A stretch of 64,000 bases of DNA from positions 112,946-176,945 of the forward strand of contig JAEYPH010000115.1 in assembly GCA_023410875.1 (NCBI GenBank), given 5' to 3'. Of the stretch, positions 56,463 through 64,000 are shown one piece after another. Made by a program: the position numbers and the translations under genes. The notes under the pieces were generated by a model. It was not told the origin of the DNA. It was given only the letters and a program-made list of their open reading frames with translations, and searched no databases. The stretch's first letter is position 1; the number at the start of each line of letters is the position of its first letter. This DNA comes from Bacillota bacterium (GTDB lineage Bacteria; Bacillota; Clostridia; Christensenellales; UMGS416).

Positions 56463-57320
56463 ATGCATATGGAAATGGCGGAGCAGAAACGAAGCGTTGG
56501 AAAGACGCTCCCCGCGCGGCAGGGCAGCATGGCAAGGGTGCTGCGGACGGAACTGCGTAGGGCCTTTGGGGGCTGGTCCGTTTGGGCAGGGGCAATGCTT
56601 ATGTTCGGGGTCCTGGTCTTCCCGGTGGCCACCGATATCTTTCAAGGCGGTAATCCGTCTGCCTCTAACGCAATAGAAAGATTCCTTCTCGCATTTGTTA
56701 CCTCGGGAGCGCCTTTTCTTGCGCCTGTCATCTGCTGTCTGCCCATGGGGGTGTCCTTTTGCGACGACTGCGCGACAGGGTTTGGCCGCGCGATGATACA
56801 CCGCACCGGCATGGGCCGCTATCTGATAGGCCGGATTCTTGCAACCGCATGTTCTGGAGGATGTACGCTGTTCCTGGGTATGGCCCTGTACGTAGGGTTT
56901 TGTTTGCTGGTGTTCACCGGAAGCGCCAACGATCCGAACGTAACGGGTACTCTGAACGCCTACAGGGATTCCGGCGTATATGCCTGGCTGCCCGAGGATT
57001 TGGACGCCGGTTATTGGCTGATGGCGGCCTATGCTGTGCAATATTTTCTGTGGGGGACGGTATGGGCGGTGGCTGCTCTGGCCATCTCGGCCTTTGTGGC
57101 CAACCGTTACGCTGCCCTGGCCCTGCCCTTTATCTTTGCAAATGCACTATGGTTTCTTTTCGCGCGGCTAAAGTTGTACCTTTTCGCTCCCTATAGTTAC
57201 CTCCATCCCGTATGGTTTTTTTCCTTCTACTGGGAGGTGCTGCTGGGACTGGGGATACAGATGGCGCTGTTCGCCGGGCTGTTTTATCTGGCGGGAAGGA
57301 GGCGTTTACTGTATGGCTGA
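56463..57320 (+). CDS. ABC-2-like membrane protein, first of three
   Basis: The 285-residue protein starts MHMEMAEQKR after GGGAGGG, has a cytoplasmic N-terminus of about 45 residues and six membrane segments, ending in a short basic tail RRRLLYG. An acidic loop (PEDLDAGYWL) separates the middle segments. The topology fits an ABC-2 permease subunit. It overlaps the next start by eight bases. Confidence 0.75.
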   Translation: MHMEMAEQKRSVGKTLPARQGSMARVLRTELRRAFGGWSVWAGAMLMFGVLVFPVATDIFQGGNPSASNAIERFLLAFVTSGAPFLAPVICCLPMGVSFCDDCATGFGRAMIHRTGMGRYLIGRILATACSGGCTLFLGMALYVGFCLLVFTGSANDPNVTGTLNAYRDSGVYAWLPEDLDAGYWLMAAYAVQYFLWGTVWAVAALAISAFVANRYAALALPFIFANALWFLFARLKLYLFAPYSYLHPVWFFSFYWEVLLGLGIQMALFAGLFYLAGRRRLLYG

Positions 57321-58161
57321 CAGGCAAATCGTAGGCCGGGTGTTCCTGATGACGATGGGAAAATGGATCATGGCTCCCAAAGCCATCCTCACGGCACTGC
57401 TGCTGATCATCTTTTGCCTGATACTGGGTAATCCCCTGTATACCTATGCCGATGAGAAGGCGCAGGCCCTCAACGTGCTGGAACCCTACCTTTGCTTATT
57501 ACAGTCGGTACAGGTCATGCTGGTGTTCTCGGCCTGTTCCACCATTTTGTTCTGCGACGCTCCCTTCTTTGAACTGGGGCAGGCCGAGATCCTGTACCGG
57601 GTGGGCAGGTTCCGGTGGTATGCGGGCAAGGTGCTGTATATCATGGTTTCGGCGGCGCTGTTCCAGCTGTTTTTGCTGGCAGCCCTGATCCTTCTGACGA
57701 TGGGCAACGGCTTCTGGGGCAACTACTGGAGCCAGCCGGTCTTTTCCCTGTCCCAGGGATATGCCGGCGGCCCCATCTTCACGCTGCCCTACGGCATGAT
57801 CCGTGCGATGACGCCCTATGGCGCCGTGGCGGAAACCTTCTTTTTGTGCTGGCTGTTCAGCTGCCTCACGGGGATGATCCTGTTTCTGGTCAACCTAAAA
57901 TTCAAACGGATCTTTGGGTACCTGATCGTTTCACTGCTGTGCGTCATGGGGATTGTGGTGAATACCGGTGGCGGCGACATCCTGCCCTTTTGGCTCTCGC
58001 CGCTGCACTACGCCATGCTGGCGTATCAGAAGTACGGTCCCGGCAGCCAGTATATCCCTTCCATAACCGCCTCCCATCTGGTTTTGGGCCTTCCACTGCT
58101 GGCGCTGCTGGTCCTTACCTACCGGGGGTTGACCCGGCATAGCTTTCAGTTCGGGGAATGA
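57313..58161 (+). CDS. ABC-2-like membrane protein, second of three
   Basis: The 282-residue protein has an N-terminal membrane segment (AILTALLLIIFCLILG), an extracytoplasmic loop and five further segments. The gene starts inside the end of the previous gene and ends four bases before the next, so the unit is tightly coupled. Similar in size and topology to the first, but I could not align them in detail. Function inferred only from context. Confidence 0.72.
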   Translation: MADRQIVGRVFLMTMGKWIMAPKAILTALLLIIFCLILGNPLYTYADEKAQALNVLEPYLCLLQSVQVMLVFSACSTILFCDAPFFELGQAEILYRVGRFRWYAGKVLYIMVSAALFQLFLLAALILLTMGNGFWGNYWSQPVFSLSQGYAGGPIFTLPYGMIRAMTPYGAVAETFFLCWLFSCLTGMILFLVNLKFKRIFGYLIVSLLCVMGIVVNTGGGDILPFWLSPLHYAMLAYQKYGPGSQYIPSITASHLVLGLPLLALLVLTYRGLTRHSFQFGE

Positions 58162-58165
58162 TGAA

Positions 58166-58954
58166 ATGAATCGAAAGAGCGCGGGAAAAATTAGCCTGGG
58201 GGAAGTCTTTCCTTGGCCGGTGGCACTGCTGTCGGCCGTGCTTGCCGCGATGGTATCCTTTGCCATGATCGATTTTTTTCGCCAGCCGTATGTTCTGGGC
58301 GAATGGCTCAATGTGCTAGGGGGAAGCAGATCGGTTGTGGATCCCCCTCCCTTTGAGCTGCTCCAATGGCTCATGATCGTGGCTCTCCCCATCTACTTCG
58401 TGGGAGCGTATCTGGAGCAAGAAACTAGGCGTAGGCTTCCCTTCGTTTTGTGCAGGAGCCTTTCCTACGGCAGATGGTGGCTGCGCATCATCAAAGGCAT
58501 CCTGCTGGGCTGTCTGGCCCACACGCTAATTTTCTTTCTCGTCCCCACATTGGCCGTTATGGCCTTCGGGGGAGGGCTGCTTGGGTCGGGAGGAGCAACA
58601 CTCAAAGAAGCCATGACGCCCGTGGTGTTCTTTCTCTATATCGCCATGACGGCCATCCTCCAGGCTCTGCTGTACCTGCTGTGGGAAGATAAAAGAATCT
58701 CCTTCGTTGTGATCGCTTTTCTTCCGATACTCAGCTATCTGCTGTGTTATGCATCCCCCCAGTTTGCCGTCTGGTTTCCGGGGAGTTGGGGAATGGCTTG
58801 GCGGTACCTTTCGCTGGTGGATGTGGAAGGCTCAGGTCTTGTAGGAAATCAGTACTACATCATCATTCCCATAGAGCTGCTGGTATGCGCAGGGATGTAT
58901 TGGATAGGAAAAAAGATCATCGGACAAAAAGGTATCGTGGCTTCGGAGGATTAG
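58166..58954 (+). CDS. ABC-2-like membrane protein, third of three
   Basis: The 262-residue protein has about six membrane segments, beginning VFPWPVALLSAVLAAMVSFAM near residue 15, with a cytoplasmic QETRRRLPFVLCRSLSYGRWW loop. The C-terminus is lysine-rich (WIGKKIIGQKG). It is encoded directly before the ATPase of the same operon. Three different membrane subunits for one ATPase is unusual. Confidence 0.72.
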   Translation: MNRKSAGKISLGEVFPWPVALLSAVLAAMVSFAMIDFFRQPYVLGEWLNVLGGSRSVVDPPPFELLQWLMIVALPIYFVGAYLEQETRRRLPFVLCRSLSYGRWWLRIIKGILLGCLAHTLIFFLVPTLAVMAFGGGLLGSGGATLKEAMTPVVFFLYIAMTAILQALLYLLWEDKRISFVVIAFLPILSYLLCYASPQFAVWFPGSWGMAWRYLSLVDVEGSGLVGNQYYIIIPIELLVCAGMYWIGKKIIGQKGIVASED

Positions 58955-58980
58955 TTCACCGAACGGAAGGGAGGACCATT

Positions 58981-59628
58981 ATGGAACCTATCATCATGGT
59001 GGAGCATGTGACCAAGAGGTACAAGGAAGGAACGGTATTGAAGGATGTGACCGTCTCCTTTGAAAAAGGAAAAATCCATGGCATCATCGGCAAAAACGGT
59101 TCCGGCAAGAGCATGCTGTTCAAGACGATTTGCGGCTTTGTGCGGGCCGACCAGGGACGGGTGACGGTCAACGGCCAGGTCGTGGGCAAGGATGTGGACT
59201 TTCCCGACGATCTAGGCGTCATCATCGAAACCCCCGGCTTTCTGCCCTATTACAGCGGCTTCAAGAATCTGACGCTGCTGGCCGGTCTCCGGGGCCGCAT
59301 CGGGAACAGGGATATCGAAGAGGCCATGACGTTGGTAGGGCTGGATTACAAGAGCAAAAAGTCGGTGCGCAAATACTCCTTGGGCATGAAGCAGCGGCTG
59401 GGGATCGCCCAGGCGGTCATGGAAAATCCTTCCATACTCATCCTCGACGAACCCATGAACAGTTTGGACAAGAGCGGCATTGCCGATGTCCGGGAGTTGC
59501 TGAAGAAGCTGTGCGGTCAGGGCAAGACCATCCTGCTGACCAGCCACAACCATGAGGATATCGAGCAACTGTGTGATACGGTGTGCGAGATGGAAGCAGG
59601 GGAGCTGACCATTGGGCAACCAGCATAA
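58981..59628 (+). CDS. ABC transporter ATP-binding protein of the exporter locus
   Basis: The 215-residue ATPase has Walker A IIGKNGSGKSMLFKTI near residue 38, signature YSLGMKQRLGIAQAV near 140 and Walker B ILILDEPMNSLD. The short length and the LGMKQR signature fit the BcrA/CcmA-like group that serves ABC-2 permeases, including bacitracin and lantibiotic immunity transporters. GGGAGG precedes ATG 58981. It is the last gene of the six-gene locus. Confidence 0.92.
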   Translation: MEPIIMVEHVTKRYKEGTVLKDVTVSFEKGKIHGIIGKNGSGKSMLFKTICGFVRADQGRVTVNGQVVGKDVDFPDDLGVIIETPGFLPYYSGFKNLTLLAGLRGRIGNRDIEEAMTLVGLDYKSKKSVRKYSLGMKQRLGIAQAVMENPSILILDEPMNSLDKSGIADVRELLKKLCGQGKTILLTSHNHEDIEQLCDTVCEMEAGELTIGQPA

Positions 59629-59744
59629 AAAATAGCGGCCTTTTATATGTGAGCACAGACTGCTATGCATGAAAAAGGGTGCCCCGATATCACGATCTTG
59701 TCCGTTGTGAACTGAGCGACGAGTTATCGGAGGAGGTGCAAACC

Positions 59745-59780
59745 ATGTCAAAAAGGGGGAAAGGATTCTTGGCCTACTTT
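59745..59780 (+). pseudogene. Gene start cut by a repeat locus
   Basis: GGAGGAGGTGCAAACC precedes ATG 59745, a very strong ribosome site. The first 12 codons read MSKRGKGFLAYF, like the opening of a small membrane or YtxH-like protein; then the frame passes straight into repeat locus 9 (VNNIQ...). The open frame continues through the repeats but has no protein character. Confidence 0.45.
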
Positions 59781-59938
59781 GTTAATAACATCCAGGTTAG
59801 GAACTACTCTTTGAGGTCAGCTGTTGTTAATAACATACAATTCGGCAACCACTCTTGGGGACCGGTGGTTGTGAATAACACGAAGCTCCCGTCCCTCTCC
59901 ATCCGGCCAGCTCCGCTGATAATACGCAATTGCGGCCC
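59780..59938 (-). repeat. Dispersed 45-bp repeat family, locus 9 (longest array)
   Basis: Four units at 59780, 59825, 59870 and about 59917; the first three are spaced exactly 45 bases. On the minus strand two successive units read ELRVIHNHRSPRVVA and ELYVINN. No other gene is seen before 60110. Confidence 0.75.
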
Positions 59939-60109
59939 ATCTCTACTCCGGCGGCCTCAATCCTTATCTCGCTCTCCAGGGGATATGTGTTATGCTCATA
60001 ATGGCCAGTTGAGCGATTTCAGCCAGCCATAACATAATGGGAAATTCAAACTCTTATTAATAATCCTGCTGATATGGATAAAGGAGAACTCATATTTGAA
60101 TAATATGAA

Positions 60110-61015
60110 TCAATGAATCCTGACACAAATATGATATAAATTAACCGTTCTGCCCGAACGACTGTGACTAGTTTTCATTATCTTTAATTCCGAATACCCA
60201 TATTCATCATCAATGCTTGTGTCTGACGAAAGTATCGGCGAAGGGTAGCTGTAATTCGATACGTAGACAGAATACTTTCCCCAAAACGAGGCGAAGTCTG
60301 CGACTTTTACATATGATAGGCATACGTTGAACTTATTTCCCGATGTGTCATATGAAAACAGCTTGTCTAAATGTTTATTGATGTAGCTTTTATCCATGGA
60401 ATCAAGGTTCATAGCCTCAACGACAGTAAAAGGCAGCCCATCTCTGGAAACGAAAATGTCTATTTCTCCAGAATCCTTCCCAGTCGAAGAACTGCCACGT
60501 CTGGTTTGATCTTTTACAGTATAACCTATAGCACCAAGTATATCGCCGATGTAATCATTACGCTCATCTTCGCTTGAATTGGAATAGAGTTTTCTTGCTT
60601 GTAAATTTAGACAAGCTATGACTAAATTCTTAATAAAAGCCTCCTGTGAACCATCTTTTGTAAATTCCAAAGATAGGGTTTTGATGCTATTTTTCAGCAT
60701 GATAACGAAGATGTTACTGCCATCGATGCTGATATTTCCACATTCAACTTCAATCTCAAGAGAGATAAGGTTTAGCGCAGTTTTAATTGGTTCTTTTATG
60801 CTATGAATTATCGTATGACTTACCCCATTGACTGTGTAGCAATCTATAAGTTTCGTTACCCCCATCACAACATATCCATATTCTTCGGTATTATTAAGCG
60901 CTTGAAGCATAAGTAAAGCCAATTCATATGGTTTTAGCTCCATGCCTATACCAACTAAGTTTTTAGATGATGTTGTACTTAACAATTCTCTGACTATATC
61001 TCTATCAATGGTCAT
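60110..61015 (-). CDS. Restriction-endonuclease-fold-like protein partnered with a GHKL ATPase
   Basis: I recognise no named family for this 301-residue protein. The C-terminal half (about residues 150-260) has a PD-(D/E)xK-like layout: a helix (NDYIGDILGAIGYTV), then GEIDIFV and FTVVEAMNLDS, giving the D and E of the fold, although the usual ExK lysine is replaced (EAM). A conserved-looking HLDKLFSYDTSGNKFN helix follows. The start overlaps the end of the ATPase gene by 11 bases, with AAGGAG eight bases upstream, so the two products are coupled. A nuclease role is inference. Confidence 0.6.
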   Translation of the reverse strand: MTIDRDIVRELLSTTSSKNLVGIGMELKPYELALLMLQALNNTEEYGYVVMGVTKLIDCYTVNGVSHTIIHSIKEPIKTALNLISLEIEVECGNISIDGSNIFVIMLKNSIKTLSLEFTKDGSQEAFIKNLVIACLNLQARKLYSNSSEDERNDYIGDILGAIGYTVKDQTRRGSSSTGKDSGEIDIFVSRDGLPFTVVEAMNLDSMDKSYINKHLDKLFSYDTSGNKFNVCLSYVKVADFASFWGKYSVYVSNYSYPSPILSSDTSIDDEYGYSELKIMKTSHSRSGRTVNLYHICVRIH

Positions 61016-64000
61016 CCTTTAAGCTCCTTAATGGAATTTTGTTTACCCCTGTCAATTTTAGTATTCTGCCAAGTGTAATTTTTTTGGGGATTGGGTCAGC
61101 CTCACTTTCTACCCACAATTCGCAGTCCTTATCAAAATCCAACAAATCTATCTCAGTATCGTAGTACAAAATTACTTGCTCAAAATCAGAAGGTCTGGCG
61201 ATGATATAAACTTCATGCCCTAACTTGCGAACGCGGAAAATAGTGTTGCCGATGAATTGAAGGTTTTCTTTGTCGAATGTATAGTCATCATGCTCATATA
61301 AATAATTTATGATATTGTTTTTTGCGCGGTTAAGTATTTTGGTTACATAATTAAACAATTCAGGGTCGCTTGTGGAATGATGAATTTGAGCAGAACCAAA
61401 TACATTATTTGACAACGCCTTTCGAAGTTCTTCTTCTGATGTTATTCCCCATTGGGCAAGCAATTCTTTTGAGATACTGATAGTTCCGCTATCAGTTGTC
61501 CCCGTTACGGAATAAGATGCAAGAATGGTTGTTAATTCATTTATATCAGCTACGTTATACTTTTTTAGAACTTCATCATACTTCTCCGTCTTTGCCATGC
61601 TTTCGGAGATTTCATCGTCATCATAGAACCAATGGATATTCTCTATTAGCTCTTTGAAGCACTTGCTAACCCTGCTATCTTTGCGATACTTTCTAAGCCA
61701 AGCGGAAGTGGCTCTAAATGTTTCCCACCCCTCGAAGCTCAGTTTGCTTATTGTTTTACTATTGTTGCGAACGAAAGCAGTAATTGCCGGAGCAACATAG
61801 TCAAGCGATATGATACGGTTTGAAGGTAATTCAAGAAAAATCCCATTACATAGCATCTTTTCCCTTATGTCAGTTCCCGAATACATAGCCGCATCTTTCA
61901 AAACATCATTAACGCTACCATCATCAAGGAAGATTTCACTCTTACGCATAAAGACACCATGTTGGTTGGGCAATATAGCATATTTGTCAAGCAGACTCTC
62001 GTCCTCACAATTCTTAAAATGATTTGTTAATTCTGAAATCCACCCGGCAATTTCATATTCGTTTTGAAAATCGTAACGCCCAACGACACCATTGATGTCA
62101 TTGCAAGAGCTAAAATCAATGCAGATTTTCTCTCTCCAAAAACTCAATGCGTCAGACAAAATTCTTTCGTTATAATAAGGAACTCTGCTGGTCTGATTGA
62201 AATAATCAGGATACAAACTTTTAGCTAATTTGACAAACTCGTTTTGCTTTGTGTTATTTGTTGCACGGATATTTATAATGCTCTTGTAAAATTCAACACT
62301 CGTTTTATTATCCATTCGTGCTTGAATTAGCTCAGAGAAAACATTCTTCAAGCCTAATTCTTGCAGACCTTTCAAATGTGTTTTTATCACTCGATTATCG
62401 AGCAATCTTTCTCTAAAATCAATACCTGCTATAAGTGCTATATCCTTGTATGTTTCGCCAATATTATTTTCAACAAATATTTTATCCAAAGACATAAAAA
62501 CGCCATGTTGATTGGGTAGTATTGATGGATTGCGTCCTAACTCTGCTAAAAAACTATCAGAGCTATGATAGAAAAGTCCGATTAGCTCGTTCAGCCATGA
62601 CATTGCATCACAATCAAGCTGGTTTTCTAACTCGCTAATGCTTTCGTACCCCTCGACCTTTTTTACTAAATCAATGACACCGAAGTTTCGGCAAATAACC
62701 CACAACGAGTTGTACCATTGTTCCATCTCGTCTTTTTGGGTCATCATTACGGGCATTAATCTATTTGACAACTCCCAGACTTTATTTCTAAGTTCAGGAG
62801 TCTCCTCTTTCATAATAAAAATGTTTGGTTCTTCCCAATCATCATAAAGCGAACAGACATCCCCCAAACTATTCTGAATGAACGGTGTTGTTCTTATATG
62901 CTCTTTGATTGGATCAATAAGCTCTTGCTCAACCCATTCCGCGTCGAGCCAATATTTTTCAGATTGTTCACATATCCTAACGATATTATAGAGCTCTTTA
63001 TAACCTTTCATTATAAAATAATCGAGCATAGTGTTATAGAGAGATATTGCTCCTAAAATTCTGTTTTTGTTTTCGTTTGAATCGCCACCTTCGCGACCTG
63101 ATTGAACCAAAGGGATACCATCGCGAGGCTCGGTTGGGTTAAACATGGGACTATTGACTACTATCGGAAAAGAGAAACCATTAGTTCCCAACAGTGGAAA
63201 ATCGCAAAATATACGCGGCAAGTCATCGTGAGGTCTAAGCAAGAATTTATCTTTGCCTTTTGTTTTTATTTCTGTAGCTATTGAAACTAAATCGCTCGAC
63301 AGCACAAATACATACCTATCTTCTACGGTTGTTTTCCCATCACGAAAAGTTGAAAAATGAACATGAGTAACATTGGCTGATTCAAGCTCTACTGCTACCT
63401 TTTCCCCTCTGCTAATTACTCTTTGAAAATTATCAACCTTGATGGTTATTGTGTTTAACTCCTGTACAAATGCAAATACATACGGAATCGAAACAAGAAG
63501 ATTTCTCAACCCGGAAACAGCTGTTTTAACCCCAATTTCATCGAGCTCGTATATGAACTTAGTGTTCATTTGAGTTTCGTCAACATCACACTCTATCCCA
63601 TTGTCAAGCATATCACAGCTGTTGCTTATTGCGTCCTTTATTGATGCCTTGTCTTGACCTGTCCTATCTAATAGTGTTTGGAAGAAGCGAGAAGTTTCGC
63701 CATCGTCTTGCAAGTAGCTATGAACCTGCACTTTCTCAGAAAGTAAATGGGTTGTTAAAAATCCCGTACCGAACTTACCGGTTGATTTCTTTTTGTTCTC
63801 AGCCGTCAATGAGCGTTCTTTTGATGAAACCTGTTCTATCAAAAACACAATGTTTTCGGTTGTGAACAGCCGTCCATTATGACTGAATTCAATAGTTTTA
63901 TTGGCTTCACTAAACTTAATTTCAATATCTACTAAGCCACTTGAGTTTACAACATCTTTGGCATTTTGAATCAACTCCCATATCCATCTGTAAGACGTGT
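61005..64000 (-). CDS. Large GHKL (Hsp90/sacsin-like) ATPase, 5' end outside the window
   Basis: At least 997 residues are present and the frame continues past the right edge: RWIWELIQNAKDVV is the N-box of a GHKL ATP-binding fold (ELIQNAkD). KSTGKFGTGFLTTHLL supplies the G box. Motif ILPNQHGVFM occurs twice (about residues 490 and 690), marking an internal duplication. Such sacsin-like proteins are common in bacterial accessory islands and several GHKL proteins act in phage defence. No transmembrane segment is seen. AT-rich relative to the left part of the window. Confidence 0.8.
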   Translation of the reverse strand, partial: TSYRWIWELIQNAKDVVNSSGLVDIEIKFSEANKTIEFSHNGRLFTTENIVFLIEQVSSKERSLTAENKKKSTGKFGTGFLTTHLLSEKVQVHSYLQDDGETSRFFQTLLDRTGQDKASIKDAISNSCDMLDNGIECDVDETQMNTKFIYELDEIGVKTAVSGLRNLLVSIPYVFAFVQELNTITIKVDNFQRVISRGEKVAVELESANVTHVHFSTFRDGKTTVEDRYVFVLSSDLVSIATEIKTKGKDKFLLRPHDDLPRIFCDFPLLGTNGFSFPIVVNSPMFNPTEPRDGIPLVQSGREGGDSNENKNRILGAISLYNTMLDYFIMKGYKELYNIVRICEQSEKYWLDAEWVEQELIDPIKEHIRTTPFIQNSLGDVCSLYDDWEEPNIFIMKEETPELRNKVWELSNRLMPVMMTQKDEMEQWYNSLWVICRNFGVIDLVKKVEGYESISELENQLDCDAMSWLNELIGLFYHSSDSFLAELGRNPSILPNQHGVFMSLDKIFVENNIGETYKDIALIAGIDFRERLLDNRVIKTHLKGLQELGLKNVFSELIQARMDNKTSVEFYKSIINIRATNNTKQNEFVKLAKSLYPDYFNQTSRVPYYNERILSDALSFWREKICIDFSSCNDINGVVGRYDFQNEYEIAGWISELTNHFKNCEDESLLDKYAILPNQHGVFMRKSEIFLDDGSVNDVLKDAAMYSGTDIREKMLCNGIFLELPSNRIISLDYVAPAITAFVRNNSKTISKLSFEGWETFRATSAWLRKYRKDSRVSKCFKELIENIHWFYDDDEISESMAKTEKYDEVLKKYNVADINELTTILASYSVTGTTDSGTISISKELLAQWGITSEEELRKALSNNVFGSAQIHHSTSDPELFNYVTKILNRAKNNIINYLYEHDDYTFDKENLQFIGNTIFRVRKLGHEVYIIARPSDFEQVILYYDTEIDLLDFDKDCELWVESEADPIPKKITLGRILKLTGVNKIPLRSLKDDH

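Noticed and set aside
59780..59938. CRISPR array
   Set aside because: Boxes recur every 45 bases, but the intervals between boxes are themselves related and the boxes are degenerate; there are no unique spacers and no cas genes.

Overview
The window reads as chromosomal DNA of a Clostridia-like member of the Bacillota. The evidence is strong GGAGG ribosome sites, near-consensus TTGACA/TATAAT promoters, a beta-type DAHP synthase, a YugP-type protease, lipoprotein-rich surface genes and the lysS-greA and rplS neighbourhoods. The species cannot be named. The left 16.4 kb is GC-rich housekeeping sequence. The rest is mixed in base composition and mostly accessory.

Left region (1-16.4 kb). An aromatic amino acid operon (aroF-tyrA-aroB-aroA, minus strand) follows a 27-codon leader peptide rich in Tyr and Phe codons and a rho-independent terminator, which is the layout of a ribosome-mediated attenuator. 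Next come yebC, two tandem paralogous lipoproteins, a PflX-like radical SAM protein, rplS, the greA-lysS-hypothetical operon, a YugP-type zinc protease, a lacI-fucU pair, a GNAT protein and a histidine phosphatase.

Junction (16.35-20.6 kb). The C-terminal third of a comM (Mg-chelatase-like) gene abuts the 3' end of a large serine recombinase. This looks like one end of an element integrated into comM; the 5' part of comM is not in the window. A small SHOCT-like protein precedes the recombinase, and an MBL-fold ComEC-like lipoprotein lies beyond it.

Accessory region (20.7-60 kb). Genes are separated by nine intergenic loci of a degenerate 45-bp direct repeat, all in one orientation. Read on the minus strand, the better units spell a 15-residue pattern, ELRVIxTWYxLExxx. 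Two loci abut truncated genes: a GNAT acetyltransferase remnant and a well-initiated reading frame cut after about 12 codons. Cargo includes an ABC-2 exporter behind a long leader with two tandem terminators, an OsmC protein beside a broken MerR regulator, a large signalling block (27.8-43.3 kb), a MalT-like LuxR regulator divergent from a Crp/Fnr regulator, an N-formylglutamate amidohydrolase downstream of an IS21 remnant, a P-loop protein, a CPBP protease, a MacB/FtsX-type ABC system, and a six-gene set (secreted protein, lipoprotein, three membrane proteins, ABC ATPase).

The signalling block has cheY-cheA-cheW-cheR-cheD, a REC-DUF2442-like regulator, an MCP, a CheV, two GGDEF/HD-GYP proteins and a hybrid kinase, all on the minus strand. 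No cheB or flagellar gene is visible, so it may act on cyclic-di-GMP or another output rather than flagella.

Right edge (60.1-64 kb). A GHKL (Hsp90/sacsin-like) ATPase of more than 990 residues, running off the window, overlaps a restriction-endonuclease-like partner gene. This pair is the best candidate for an undescribed, possibly defensive, system.
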